Assembly (NCBI GenBank): GCA_005503055.1
Contig: SCOX01000001.1
Coordinates: 844,278 to 908,277, forward strand
Direction: 5' to 3'
DNA from: Lysobacteraceae bacterium P
Lineage (GTDB): Bacteria > Pseudomonadota > Gammaproteobacteria > Xanthomonadales > Xanthomonadaceae
Length of the DNA: 64,000 nt
Below are positions 44,086 to 52,342 of the stretch, in pieces. Positions within the stretch are counted from its first letter, which is position 1. Each line of letters opens with the position of its first letter. The translations under genes and the position numbers were made by a program. The notes beneath the pieces were generated by a model. It made no database searches. It was not told the DNA's origin and saw only the letters and a list, made by a program, of their open reading frames with translations.

Positions 44086-44979
44086 ATGATCCTCCCCGCC
44101 GTCGCCATCGTCTTGCTGGTCGGACCCGCGCTGCTCGCATTGGCGGGATGGCGCGCGTCCTCGCGCGTGGTTTCCGATGCGACGCCGTCGCCCTGGAACT
44201 GGACGCTGGTCGCCACCTCGTCTCTGCTTTACACGCTCGCCTTCAACCTCACTTTTTTCGTGCAGGAATTGTTCCTCGTGGTGCCCAAGGCGCTCACGCC
44301 GGGCCTGCAGCCGACGCTGTTCCACAACAACCATCGCTGGCTCGGCGAGAACGCGCTGGCCAGTCTGTTCCAGGGCACCGGCGCACTGGCGACCGCGCTG
44401 ATCGGGTTGGCATGCTTGATCGCGTTGCGCGCCGGTCGGCCCCACGGCGGCGCGAGCCGCCTGTTCGTGGTGTGGATGGCGTACTGCGGCCTGCTGATGG
44501 CGCTGCCACAGGTGGTGATCGGCGCGCTCAGCACGGGCAGCGATGTCGGCATGGCGATGGTGTACCTGGGTTTGCCGCAAACGGCGAAGGACATCGCCGC
44601 GCTGTTCGCACTGGTCGCGATCGCCGCCGTCGCACTCGCGTTGCTGCGGCCGACGCTGGCGTTGGCACCGCAGCCGGCCGATGTCGCGACGGCCGGCGCG
44701 CGCACGCGCTTCATCTGCCAGGCGATCGCGGTGCCTATGCTGATCGGAACCGCGCTGGTGATTCCGTTCCGCGTGCCGCGCGAGACGATCGAGGTGGTGC
44801 TGCTACCCCTCCTGGTGGGCGTACCGGGCGTGCTGTGGATGCTGGCCGGCGCATGGCGCGTGCGCGACGTTCGCGTGCACAGCGGACGCATGGGCTCGTT
44901 CGTATTGCCGTTGCTGGCGGCGATCGCGCTGCTGCTGGTGTTCCAGTTGCTGCTGCGGCCGGGCGTCGCGTTCTACTGA
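44086..44979 (+). CDS. hypothetical multi-pass membrane protein
   Basis: 297 aa with about eight hydrophobic segments, for example LPAVAIVLLVGPALLALAG, SSLLYTLAFNLTFFVQELFLV and LLAAIALLLVFQLLLRPG. A conserved-looking FFVQELFLVVPKALTPGLQP loop with HNNHRW follows TM2, and histidine and glutamate residues there could bind a ligand. No family is recognised. It stands alone, 69 nt after the GST gene, on the same strand. Confidence 0.7.
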   Translation: MILPAVAIVLLVGPALLALAGWRASSRVVSDATPSPWNWTLVATSSLLYTLAFNLTFFVQELFLVVPKALTPGLQPTLFHNNHRWLGENALASLFQGTGALATALIGLACLIALRAGRPHGGASRLFVVWMAYCGLLMALPQVVIGALSTGSDVGMAMVYLGLPQTAKDIAALFALVAIAAVALALLRPTLALAPQPADVATAGARTRFICQAIAVPMLIGTALVIPFRVPRETIEVVLLPLLVGVPGVLWMLAGAWRVRDVRVHSGRMGSFVLPLLAAIALLLVFQLLLRPGVAFY

Positions 44980-45060
44980 CGCGTCCCCGCGGTCATCGCA
45001 TCATCGGCGCATAACGCCGGCGCATGCATGCTGCGCTCCCGCCCCGCGCGAGCGCAGACC

Positions 45061-45528
45061 ATGGCCGTCAATCCCACTCCACCCGGCTACCACAGCCTCA
45101 CCCCCAGCATCGTCGTCGCCGATGCGGCCGACGCGCTGGCGTTCTACGAAAAAGCCTTCGGGGCGAAGGAAACCTTCCGGCTCGAAGCGGGCGGCAAGAT
45201 CGCGCATGCGGAAATCCAGATCGGCGATTCGCGCCTGATGCTGTCCGACGAGTTCCCCGAGTGGGACGCGCTGGGGCCGGAATCGCGCGGCGGCACCACC
45301 GGCAGCCTGCTGATCTATGTCGAAGACGTGGACGCGTCGTTCGAACGCGCGATCAAGGCAGGCGCGAGCGTGCTGCAGGCGGTGGAGAACCAGTTCTGGG
45401 GCGACCGAATGGGCACCGTGGTCGATCCCTTCGGCCATCGCTGGATGCTCGGCACCCACGTCGAAGACGTGAGCGACGAGGAAATGCGCCTTCGCGGCGA
45501 AGAATGGGCGAAGCAGCAGTCCGCTTAG
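45061..45528 (+). CDS. VOC-family glyoxalase-like protein (PhnB-like)
   Basis: 155 aa. Two beta-alpha-beta modules are seen: SIVVADAADALAFYEKAFGAKE then GSLLIYVEDVDASFERAIKAGA, and DRMGTVVDPFGHRWMLGTH near the end, as in PhnB/YdfO-type VOC proteins. Metal ligands and substrate cannot be assigned. ATG 45061 is preferred over 45028, which adds an Arg-rich stretch. No operon partner is evident. Confidence 0.88.
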   Translation: MAVNPTPPGYHSLTPSIVVADAADALAFYEKAFGAKETFRLEAGGKIAHAEIQIGDSRLMLSDEFPEWDALGPESRGGTTGSLLIYVEDVDASFERAIKAGASVLQAVENQFWGDRMGTVVDPFGHRWMLGTHVEDVSDEEMRLRGEEWAKQQSA

Positions 45529-45546
45529 CCGGGCCTTGCGCGCACG

Positions 45547-45855
45547 CTACTTGCGCACGTTGACGACGACCGCGTCGCCATCGCTCATCAGCTCGACCGA
45601 GGCGGCGCCGGACAGGGCGGCCTCGCGTTCGGCTGCGGTCAGGATCTGATGCTTGCCTTCCAGCAGGAACACCGGCGGATGCGATGTGTTCAACGCAAGG
45701 TTCTGCGCCTTGGCGTAGTCGCCGATGAGCGAGGACACCGAGGTGATGCCGCGTTCGCCGAGCGAGCTTGCGGTATATGTGGCGCGATGGGCCAGTTCGC
45801 CGGCGGATGCCGCGCCGGCCAGCAACAGACACGATGCGAGGGCGATACGGTTCAT
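45547..45855 (-). CDS. small exported hypothetical protein
   Basis: 102 aa. MNRIALASCLLLAGAASAGEL is a cleavable signal peptide (ASA cut). The remaining about 80 residues are mixed and end VVVNVRK, with no recognised domain. GGGAG sits just before ATG 45855 and decides the start. It is predicted periplasmic. It is convergent with the VOC gene, 18 nt away. The function is unknown. Confidence 0.7.
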   Translation of the reverse strand: MNRIALASCLLLAGAASAGELAHRATYTASSLGERGITSVSSLIGDYAKAQNLALNTSHPPVFLLEGKHQILTAAEREAALSGAASVELMSDGDAVVVNVRK

Positions 45856-46034
45856 GACCACTCCCTTGATGGACGAGCCGGACGCGGCTGAAGACGACGC
45901 GGATGCGCCCGGCAGTCCCCACCGCCGGACACCCCATTAGACGCAAGGCGTGAGCGCTCGGCAACGGGCGGCGTTCGAGGTTCGTGACGCCGCTCACGCG
46001 CGGCTGCCCCGAATGCCGCAATGGCCTCGCATGC

Positions 46035-46064
46035 AGCCCCTCTCCCGCAATAGGGAAAGGGGCT
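46035..46064. terminator. CCCTC-type hairpin between TerC and the small exported protein
   Basis: AGCCCCT-C-TCCC pairs with GGGA-A-AGGGGCT around GCAATA, one mismatch, in the 233-nt gap before the terC stop. It is followed on the plus strand by TTTGCG. It is the third member of the hairpin family also at 4616-4640 and 19749-19785. Confidence 0.5.
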
Positions 46065-46088
46065 TTGCGTGTGCGGCCCGCGGAAGCG

Positions 46089-46856
46089 TCAGTCCGCCGG
46101 CCGTTCCTCGTAGCGCTCGCGCAGCTTCAGCGGCTCGGCCTTGCTCGCCTCGCGCTTGCGGATCCACAGGTTGATCATCTCGACGAAGACCGAGAAGGCC
46201 ATCGCCGTGTAGATGTAGCCCTTGCCGATGTGCTGGCCGAAACCGTCGGCGATCAGCACCAGGCCGATCATGATCAGGAAGCTCAGCGCGAGGACCTTCA
46301 CCGTCGGGTGGCGCTCGACGAAATCGCCGATCGGTCGGGCGAACATCAGCATGAAGACGATCGAGATCAGGATCGCGGCCACCATCACCCAGCGCTCGTC
46401 GACCATGCCGACGGCGGTGATGATCGAATCCAGCGAGAACACGATGTCGAGCACCATGATCTGCGCGATCACCGAAGTGAAGCTTGCGCCCACGGCCTTG
46501 CCGGGCGTGACCGATTCGCTGGCGCCTTCGAGCTTGTGGTGGATTTCGAGCGTCGCCTTGGCGATCAGGAACAGGCCGCCGCCGATGAGGATCAGGTCGC
46601 GCCAGGAGAATTCATGGCCCCACACGGAGAACAGCGGTGCGGTCAGGCCGACGATCCAGGCGATCGTGAGCAGCAGGCCCAGGCGCGTGATCGCGGCGAG
46701 CGCGATGCCCAATTTGCGCGCCTTGTCGCGTTGCTCCGGCGGAAGCTTGCCGGCGAGGATGGAGATGAAAATGATGTTGTCGATGCCGAGCACGAGCTCG
46801 AGCGCCGTCAACGTGGCAAGTGCGATCCAGAGTTCGGGATTGAGGAAGATGTCCAT
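46089..46856 (-). CDS. TerC-family membrane protein
   Basis: 255 aa with about seven membrane segments. Diagnostic TerC features are LELVLGIDNIIFISILAGKL (charged residues inside TM1), LTIAWIVGLTAPLF, and VLDIVFSLDSIITAVGM with its in-membrane aspartates. TerC-family proteins (Alx, YkoY and others) have been linked to Mn2+ export or handling. The gene has a yybP-ykoY riboswitch in its leader (46929-47050), which strongly supports Mn2+-dependent expression. The start is ATG 46856; the C-terminal about 30 residues are cytoplasmic and charged (KREASKAEPLKLRERYEE). Confidence 0.92.
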   Translation of the reverse strand: MDIFLNPELWIALATLTALELVLGIDNIIFISILAGKLPPEQRDKARKLGIALAAITRLGLLLTIAWIVGLTAPLFSVWGHEFSWRDLILIGGGLFLIAKATLEIHHKLEGASESVTPGKAVGASFTSVIAQIMVLDIVFSLDSIITAVGMVDERWVMVAAILISIVFMLMFARPIGDFVERHPTVKVLALSFLIMIGLVLIADGFGQHIGKGYIYTAMAFSVFVEMINLWIRKREASKAEPLKLRERYEERPAD

Positions 46857-46928
46857 CGGATGGGTTCGTTGCGGTGGGCGGGATGCCGTGGCCCACTCGC
46901 GATCGCATCCGTTTCGAACTCGGGACGC

Positions 46929-47050
46929 ACCTTCGCCGTGGCACGGCGAAGGTCTTGCTCACAGGCTGCGGGCCTGCTGCTGCACCGGATCAGTCCCCTG
47001 ACGGGAACTCTCGTAATGACGGCGACAGCACGTGGAGCTACTCCCCTTCT
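46929..47050 (-). ncRNA. yybP-ykoY manganese riboswitch upstream of terC
   Basis: Reading the minus strand, GAAGGGGAGTAG begins at 47049 and GAGCAAGACCTTC ends near 46948; these are the two signature blocks of the yybP-ykoY class, which binds Mn2+. GAAGG and CCTTC form P1. CCGTCATTACG and the GATCCGG-type stem lie between, as expected. Just downstream, ACCTTCGCCGT and ACGGCGAAGGT (plus 46929-46939 and 46943-46953) form a perfect 11-bp alternative hairpin that shares the CCTTC strand with P1, so it is the likely switching element. No T tract is seen, so control may act on translation or Rho. Confidence 0.9.
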
Positions 47051-47096
47051 GTGGCGATCGTAGCACGCGGTCGAGGCCGCGCAGACAACGACGCGT

Positions 47097-47261
47097 TCAG
47101 GCTTGCCCGGCACTCAAGCGGCGCAGGCGGAGCTGCTGCTCGGCCCGATCGGCGCGGGTCGGTTTGCGGGTGTCTTCCCGCCATGGCAGGCGCACCACCC
47201 GGGGTACGCGGGGTCGGGTCGACGTCGTCGCACCAGGAACGGGCGGCTTGCGGGTGGTCAT
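47097..47261 (-). CDS. possible 54-aa basic small protein
   Basis: ATG 47261 opens a 54-residue frame (MTTRKPPVPGATTSTRPR at its start) ending TGA at 47097-47099. The product is Arg/Pro/Thr-rich and basic, with no domain. It lies on the same strand between the histidine kinase end and the riboswitch, with a weak AGG 13 nt upstream. The 513-nt non-coding gap 46857-47369 otherwise holds only the riboswitch and palindromes. It could be real but is doubtful. Confidence 0.35.
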   Translation of the reverse strand: MTTRKPPVPGATTSTRPRVPRVVRLPWREDTRKPTRADRAEQQLRLRRLSAGQA

Positions 47262-47349
47262 GGGGGAGTAAACCTGTCGTTCGGGCTAACAGCTTCACCG
47301 GTGGCAGGTTAAGCGGTGGCGAAGCAATCATTCGCCGCGCCCTCACTGA

Positions 47350-47389
47350 CAGGACCGGTCCTGATGACGTCATAACCGCACGTCATGAC
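47350..47389. repeat. cluster of short perfect palindromes at the kinase 3' end
   Basis: CAGGACCGGTCCTG (47350-47363), ATGACGTCAT (47364-47373) and GTCATGAC (47382-47389) lie almost end to end. They cover the stop codon of the histidine kinase gene (47370-47372). This density of perfect palindromes in 40 nt is unusual for the window. They may act as a terminator or a binding site. Confidence 0.45.
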
Positions 47390-50075
47390 GGAGGGGTGAC
47401 ACGGCCTCTCGTCGCGATATCGGCATGGCGATGGTGCAGTGTACGCCCTCGTCGGTCAGCACGTAGCGCGTGCGCGCGCCGAACTGGTACGGGAGCGCGC
47501 GCTCGATCAGCTCCCGTCCGGCGCCGGTGCCCGGCTCCGCTTCGCCGGTGCCGACGGCCACGCCGGTCTCCAGCCAGTCCACATGCAGCCATGGGCGACC
47601 GTCCTCGGGCGCCACATGCCAGGCGATGCGCAGGCGCCCGCGCGGATCGCGCAGTGCGCCGTACTTCACCGCGTTGGTGATGAGCTCATGGATCGCCAGC
47701 GCCAACGGCTGCACCGAGGACGAGCGCAGCGTCACGCCGGCAGGCCCGATCAGGGTGAAGCGCTCACCGTCGCTTTCGTCCAGGTGCGCGGCCAGCTCCA
47801 TCCGCAACAGTTCGTCGAACGTCACGCGCTGACCTTCCTTCAGGCGCGACAACAGGCCCTGCACACGCGCCAGCGCCTCCATGCGCTCGCTGAACACGGT
47901 GGCGAACTGGCCCAGGTCGGCGCTTTCGCGCAGCGTGCGGTCGGAGATCGCGCGCACCACCGCGATGAGGTTGCGCGTGCGGTGCTGGAGCTCGGCCACG
48001 AGCACGCGCTGGGCCTCCTCGAATTCCCGGCGCTGGGTCGTGTCGAGCATGGAACCGACCATCCGCAGCGGCGCGCCGGCGGCGTCGTAGAAGAAGCGGC
48101 CGCGCGCGTTGGCCCAGTGCACCGAGCCGTCGGGATGCAGGAAGCGGACCTCGCGCGCGTACTCGCCGCCGGTCTGCATGGCGTGCAGCACCGCCGATTC
48201 GGCCGCCTCGCGATCGTCCGGGTGCACGCGCGCGATCCATGCCTCGTAGCTGGGAACCACTTCGCCTGGGGTATAGCCCTCGATGCGGTAGTGCTCGTCC
48301 GACCAGACGACCTCACCCGTCGCCAGGTTCCAGTCCCAGGTCGCCAGCCGCCCCACCGCGATCGCGCTGCGCAAACGTTCCTCGCTCTCGCGCAGCCGCA
48401 CCTGCGCCCTCTTCAGCAAGGTCGCGTCCTGCGCGATGCCGCCGGTCCGATTGATCCGACATTCGGGGTCGCGCATCGGGAACTCGGTGCTCTGGATCCA
48501 CAGGACCTCGCCCGTCTCGCCGTGGATGACGCGGAATTCGTGCTCGACGCGTTCGCCCTGCTGCACGCGGGCCATGACGCGCCGCACGTCCTCGCGGTCG
48601 TCCGCGTGCACCATGCCGAGCCACGTGTCGAAGTCGCTGCCGACCAACGCCGCGCCGGCATGGCCGCAGGTGGTTTCGAACGACGGGCTCACGTATTCCA
48701 TCTCCAGCGCGGCGGCGTCGCGGATCCAGAGCATGTTGGACGATGCCTGCCCGAACTGGCGGAAGCGCTCCTCGCTGTCGCGCAGCGCCTTCTCGGCGTC
48801 GCGGCGCGGCTTGACGTCCTGGAACAGGATGCCGACCTGCTTCTGTCGCCCCTTGAGCCGGAAGATGCGGTACTGGAAGAACCGGCGCGTGCTCGCCGAC
48901 GCGCGCTCCAGCGAGCGCTCGCCGCCGTTGCGCACAACCTCGTCGACGACGTGGAGCCATTCGCGGCCGAAATCCGGCGCGACCTCGCACAGGCGCTTGC
49001 CGGCGATATCGCGCCCGACGTAACGGCGCGCCATCGGGTTTTCCTGCAGGAACTGCAGGTCCACCACGCGGCCATCGTCGTCGGTCACCGCCTCGCCCAG
49101 GTAGAACGCCTCGCCCATGCTGTCGAACAGATCGCGATAGCGCCGCTCGCTGTCGTGCAAGGCCGAAGCCGCGCGCACCAGGCCGGCCTGCAGCAGCAGC
49201 GCGTGGCGCAGCAGCAGCGCCAGCACGAACAGCGCGCCTGCCAGCCCGTACACGCGGCCGACATAGAAGCCGAGCTGGTAGCGCGCGGTGATCATCATGC
49301 CGCTGAGCGCCAGCTCGATCACGGCCGCCACCAGCGACACGCACAGCCACAGGTCCAGCAACCGGCGCAGGCGCGTGCGCCATATCAGCACCGCCAACGT
49401 CGCCAGGTGCATCGCCCATACCAGGCCGCCGATCCAGCGCGTCGACGGTGGCCGGAAATAGGCGCTGGTCAGCAGTTGTGGAAGGCGGTGGTCGAAGCGC
49501 ACCAACAGCAGCGCGGCGACCACGACGACGGCGATCGTCGCCGGGTATGCCAGGCGATGCAGGGGCGATGCGGCGCTTTCCCGCGGTGGCGTTTCATCCA
49601 GCGCGTAGGCCATGACGAACAGTGGCGCCAGACCGTGCCAGACGATCCACAACCAGGCCGTGGTCTGGACGCCGCCGAACAGGCTGCCGCTGACGAACGC
49701 GTCGGGGAACGTCAGGCCGTGCAGCAGCGCCGCCAACGCGCTGAACAGGTAGCCGCAGGCCAGCCACAGGAACCCGCGCTGGTGCAGGTCGCGATATTGC
49801 GCGTGCAGCATCAGCGCGGCGATCGCGGCCAACACGATCATCGCGGCGTCGTAGGCGGGGACGAAGGCCGGCACCGCCGGCAACACGATCTCCGCGAACG
49901 GGCTGGTCGCCAGGAACGCGAGCAGCAACCCGGCCATGACCCATGCCGCGCGGCGGCGGTCGGCATGCTCGGCCGGAGCGATGCCGAGGAAACCCGACAC
50001 CTCCGCGCTCACCGGTTTGGCGGACGTGACAGGCGAGGGGCTCGCGATGTTCGGGGATTCCTGGCGCGTTCGCAT
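47370..50075 (-). CDS. membrane PAS sensor histidine kinase, HWE type
   Basis: 901 aa. Residues about 40-290 hold seven or eight membrane segments of MASE-like type. Three PAS domains follow, at about 310-430, 435-560 and 560-690 (EYVSPSFETTCGHAGAALVG, WDWNLATGEVVWSDEHYRIEGYTPGE). The kinase core is the HWE/HisKA_2 class: LVAELQHRTRNLIAVVRAIS with phospho-acceptor H698, then an ATPase domain with LALAIHELITNAVKYGALRD. A single-domain response regulator is transcribed divergently 108 nt away (50184), the likely partner. The signal is unknown; the PAS domains could bind light or redox cofactors. Confidence 0.92.
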   Translation of the reverse strand: MRTRQESPNIASPSPVTSAKPVSAEVSGFLGIAPAEHADRRRAAWVMAGLLLAFLATSPFAEIVLPAVPAFVPAYDAAMIVLAAIAALMLHAQYRDLHQRGFLWLACGYLFSALAALLHGLTFPDAFVSGSLFGGVQTTAWLWIVWHGLAPLFVMAYALDETPPRESAASPLHRLAYPATIAVVVVAALLLVRFDHRLPQLLTSAYFRPPSTRWIGGLVWAMHLATLAVLIWRTRLRRLLDLWLCVSLVAAVIELALSGMMITARYQLGFYVGRVYGLAGALFVLALLLRHALLLQAGLVRAASALHDSERRYRDLFDSMGEAFYLGEAVTDDDGRVVDLQFLQENPMARRYVGRDIAGKRLCEVAPDFGREWLHVVDEVVRNGGERSLERASASTRRFFQYRIFRLKGRQKQVGILFQDVKPRRDAEKALRDSEERFRQFGQASSNMLWIRDAAALEMEYVSPSFETTCGHAGAALVGSDFDTWLGMVHADDREDVRRVMARVQQGERVEHEFRVIHGETGEVLWIQSTEFPMRDPECRINRTGGIAQDATLLKRAQVRLRESEERLRSAIAVGRLATWDWNLATGEVVWSDEHYRIEGYTPGEVVPSYEAWIARVHPDDREAAESAVLHAMQTGGEYAREVRFLHPDGSVHWANARGRFFYDAAGAPLRMVGSMLDTTQRREFEEAQRVLVAELQHRTRNLIAVVRAISDRTLRESADLGQFATVFSERMEALARVQGLLSRLKEGQRVTFDELLRMELAAHLDESDGERFTLIGPAGVTLRSSSVQPLALAIHELITNAVKYGALRDPRGRLRIAWHVAPEDGRPWLHVDWLETGVAVGTGEAEPGTGAGRELIERALPYQFGARTRYVLTDEGVHCTIAMPISRREAVSPLRHDVRL

Positions 50076-50183
50076 GCCCCCATTCCACCCAGTTGCCGTT
50101 CGCCGTGACGTGAATCCGCCGTTCGTCTCGCCCCGTTAACTTTGCACAACCAACAATGACTCCAGGTGCGCAGGAGCGACCTC

Positions 50184-50561
50184 ATGGCGAGCAATGGCCT
50201 GCACGGACTCCGTTTGCTGCTGGTGGAGGACGACTACCTGCTGGCGTCCGGCCTGCAGGAGGCGCTGGAACTGGAAGGCGCCCATGTCGTCGGCCCATAT
50301 CCCGACGTCCAGGGAGCGCTGCGCGGCATCGCGCAGGCGCAGGCGCTCGACGGAGCGTTGCTGGACGTGAACCTGGGCGACGAAACCTCCTTCGCCGTCG
50401 TCGAGGCGCTGCGCCAGCGCGGTGTGCGGATGCTGTTCCTCACCGGCTACGACGACGCCGCCCTGCCGGCGGCATATCGCGACATCCCACGCTGCCGCAA
50501 GCCGGTCGGCCTCGGCGAGCTGATCCAGGAATTGAACAGCCATCTCGTGCGCACCACCTGA
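50184..50561 (+). CDS. single-domain response regulator
   Basis: 125 aa, a CheY-like receiver only. The acidic pair is E15-D16 (LLLVEDDYL), the phospho-acceptor is D61 (GALLDVNLGDE), and FLTGYDD and CRKPVG give the conserved Thr and Lys. No output domain is present. AGGAG before ATG 50184 decides the start over GTG 50166. It is divergent from the HWE kinase gene and likely its target, acting through protein interaction. A hairpin follows its stop. Confidence 0.92.
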   Translation: MASNGLHGLRLLLVEDDYLLASGLQEALELEGAHVVGPYPDVQGALRGIAQAQALDGALLDVNLGDETSFAVVEALRQRGVRMLFLTGYDDAALPAAYRDIPRCRKPVGLGELIQELNSHLVRTT

Positions 50562-50573
50562 CACGTTCCGTGC

Positions 50574-50596
50574 GCCGGCCGCCAGGAGCGGCCGGC
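50574..50596. terminator. hairpin after the response regulator gene
   Basis: GCCGGCCGC-cagga-GCGGCCGGC forms a perfect 9-bp stem between the convergent response regulator (+) and decarboxylase (-) genes. There is no T tract. It is probably a bidirectional stop. Confidence 0.55.
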
Positions 50597-50666
50597 CGAC
50601 GAACGGTCACTCCCGGAACGTCGCACTCCGCCGCCGACGCCGATCGGTGCACGTTCCGCCGCGCGG

Positions 50667-52079
50667 CTATGCCGGCGTGCGCAACGAATGGAACACGCGC
50701 AGGATCGCCGCCGCACTGCGTGCGGCATCGTCTTCGGTCGTGGCCCAGTTGGACACCGAGATGCGCATCGCCCCCTGCCCCTGCCACGTCGTCCCGCCGA
50801 GCCAACACGTACCGTCGCGCTGCACGCCTTCGATGACGGCGCGGGTGAGTTCGTCGTCGTCGCCGAAGCGCACCAGGACCTGGTTCAGCACGACATCGTT
50901 GAGCACGCGCACGCCATCCGCCACGCGCAGCACGTCGGCCATCTGCCGCGCGCGCGCGCAGCTGCGTTCGACCAGGTCCTGCACGCCATCGCGGCCCAGC
51001 GCGCGCAACGTCGCGTACACCGGCACGCCGCGCGCGCGGCGCGAGAATTCCGGAACCCAGTCCACCGCGTCGCGTTCGGGCCCCTTTGTCTGGATGAGAT
51101 ACGCCGCCGCCGACGTCATCGCGACGCGATGGTCCTGCGCGTGGCGCACCATCGCGACGCCGCAGTCGTAGGGAACGTTGAGCCATTTGTGCGCGTCGGT
51201 CGCCCAGGAATCGGCGAGTTCGACGCCATCGGCGAGCGCGCGCAGCGACTCGCTCGCGCGCGCCCACAAACCGAAGGCGCCGTCCACGTGCAGCCAGGCG
51301 CCATGCTCGCGCGCGGCGAGCCCGATTTCGCGCAACGGGTCGAACGCACCGGTGTTCACGTTGCCGGCCTGCGCGCAGACGATGGTCGGCCCTTCCAGCC
51401 CGGCGAGCACTTCGCGCAGCCGGTCGGCGCGCATGCGGCCCTGCGCGTCGGTTTCGACCCGATGCACCGCGCGCGTGCCGAGCCCGAGGTAGCGCAGCGC
51501 GACGTCGATGGTGATGTGCGATTCGGTCGAGGCGACCACGTGGATGCGCGGCGCGCCCGGCAGGCCATCGGCTTCCACGTCCCAGCCCACGCGGCGCAAC
51601 ACATGATGGCGGGCGGCGGCCAGGCAGGTGAAGTTGGCCATCTGGCAACCGGTGACGAAACCGACGCCGCTCTCGCGCGGCAGGTCGAACAGATCGAGCA
51701 GCCATTGCCCGGCCACTTCCTCCACCACCGATACCAGCGGCGAGATCGCGTAGATGCCGGCGTTCTGGTCCCAGGTCGAAACCAGCCAGTCCGCCGCCAA
51801 CGCCACCGGGTACGCGCCGCCGATGACGAAGCCGAAGTAGCGCGGCGAGTTGCACGCCACTGCGCCGCGTTCCACCTGTGAAGCGAGCAGGTCGATCACT
51901 TCGCCGCCTTCGTCGCCCTGCTGCGGCAAGTCGGTGCGCAAGGCGGCCAGCAATTCGTCACGACCCGCACGCGCGCCGACATGGCGGTCGGGCAACCGTC
52001 GCAGGTAGTCGGTGGCGTGCGTGCGCGCGTTGCGCAGGTACTCGTCGAACACGGCGGACTGGAAGCGATCGGTGGCCAT
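50667..52079 (-). CDS. PLP-dependent group II decarboxylase family protein
   Basis: 470 aa. The PLP lysine is K298 in TDAHKWLNVPYDCG, and the pyridine-binding aspartate is in LHVDGAFGLWA. TSTW-type TWDQNAGIYAISPLVSVVEE and GFVTGCQMANFTCLAAARH are the family's N-terminal blocks (aromatic-L-amino-acid/glutamate decarboxylase fold). ATG 52079 has AGAGGAC about 9 nt before. The substrate is unknown; the neighbour genes give no clue. It may also be an aminotransferase-like lyase. Confidence 0.88.
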   Translation of the reverse strand: MATDRFQSAVFDEYLRNARTHATDYLRRLPDRHVGARAGRDELLAALRTDLPQQGDEGGEVIDLLASQVERGAVACNSPRYFGFVIGGAYPVALAADWLVSTWDQNAGIYAISPLVSVVEEVAGQWLLDLFDLPRESGVGFVTGCQMANFTCLAAARHHVLRRVGWDVEADGLPGAPRIHVVASTESHITIDVALRYLGLGTRAVHRVETDAQGRMRADRLREVLAGLEGPTIVCAQAGNVNTGAFDPLREIGLAAREHGAWLHVDGAFGLWARASESLRALADGVELADSWATDAHKWLNVPYDCGVAMVRHAQDHRVAMTSAAAYLIQTKGPERDAVDWVPEFSRRARGVPVYATLRALGRDGVQDLVERSCARARQMADVLRVADGVRVLNDVVLNQVLVRFGDDDELTRAVIEGVQRDGTCWLGGTTWQGQGAMRISVSNWATTEDDAARSAAAILRVFHSLRTPA

Positions 52080-52287
52080 GGCGCGTCGTCCTCTGGGGAT
52101 GCGCGCAGGATAGGACCGCGACGCGCGGCGCCCGTTAAAACCGCGTTCGCGCGGCGGGCCGACGGAAATCTTTGCCCAGTTCCAGCGCAGCGCACCCGGG
52201 ATCGATGCGGTGATGGCCCCGGGTGCGGCCTCTGGCCTTACCCGGGCTGCGTCGGACACGATGGAAGGGGCGCATCGCGACGAAACC

Positions 52288-52316
52288 TTCGCCGCTCCCA
52301 CATGCCCCGCTATAGT
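52288..52316 (+). promoter_or_regulatory. putative promoter of the antiporter gene
   Basis: TTCGCC (52288-52293) and TATAGT (52311-52316) are spaced by 17 nt, 26 nt before the GTG at 52343. The -10 is good and the -35 weak. GGGGAA just upstream of the GTG serves as ribosome-binding site. This is a candidate only. Confidence 0.35.
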
Positions 52317-52342
52317 CCGGGCATCCGAACGGGGAACGATTC

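Noticed and set aside
47038..47373. 111-codon minus-strand frame across the riboswitch
   Set aside because: It runs into the riboswitch aptamer and its composition is Arg/Pro-rich without domain.
47439..50108. 889-codon plus-strand frame opposite the histidine kinase
   Set aside because: Antisense shadow of a well-supported kinase; no recognisable motif.
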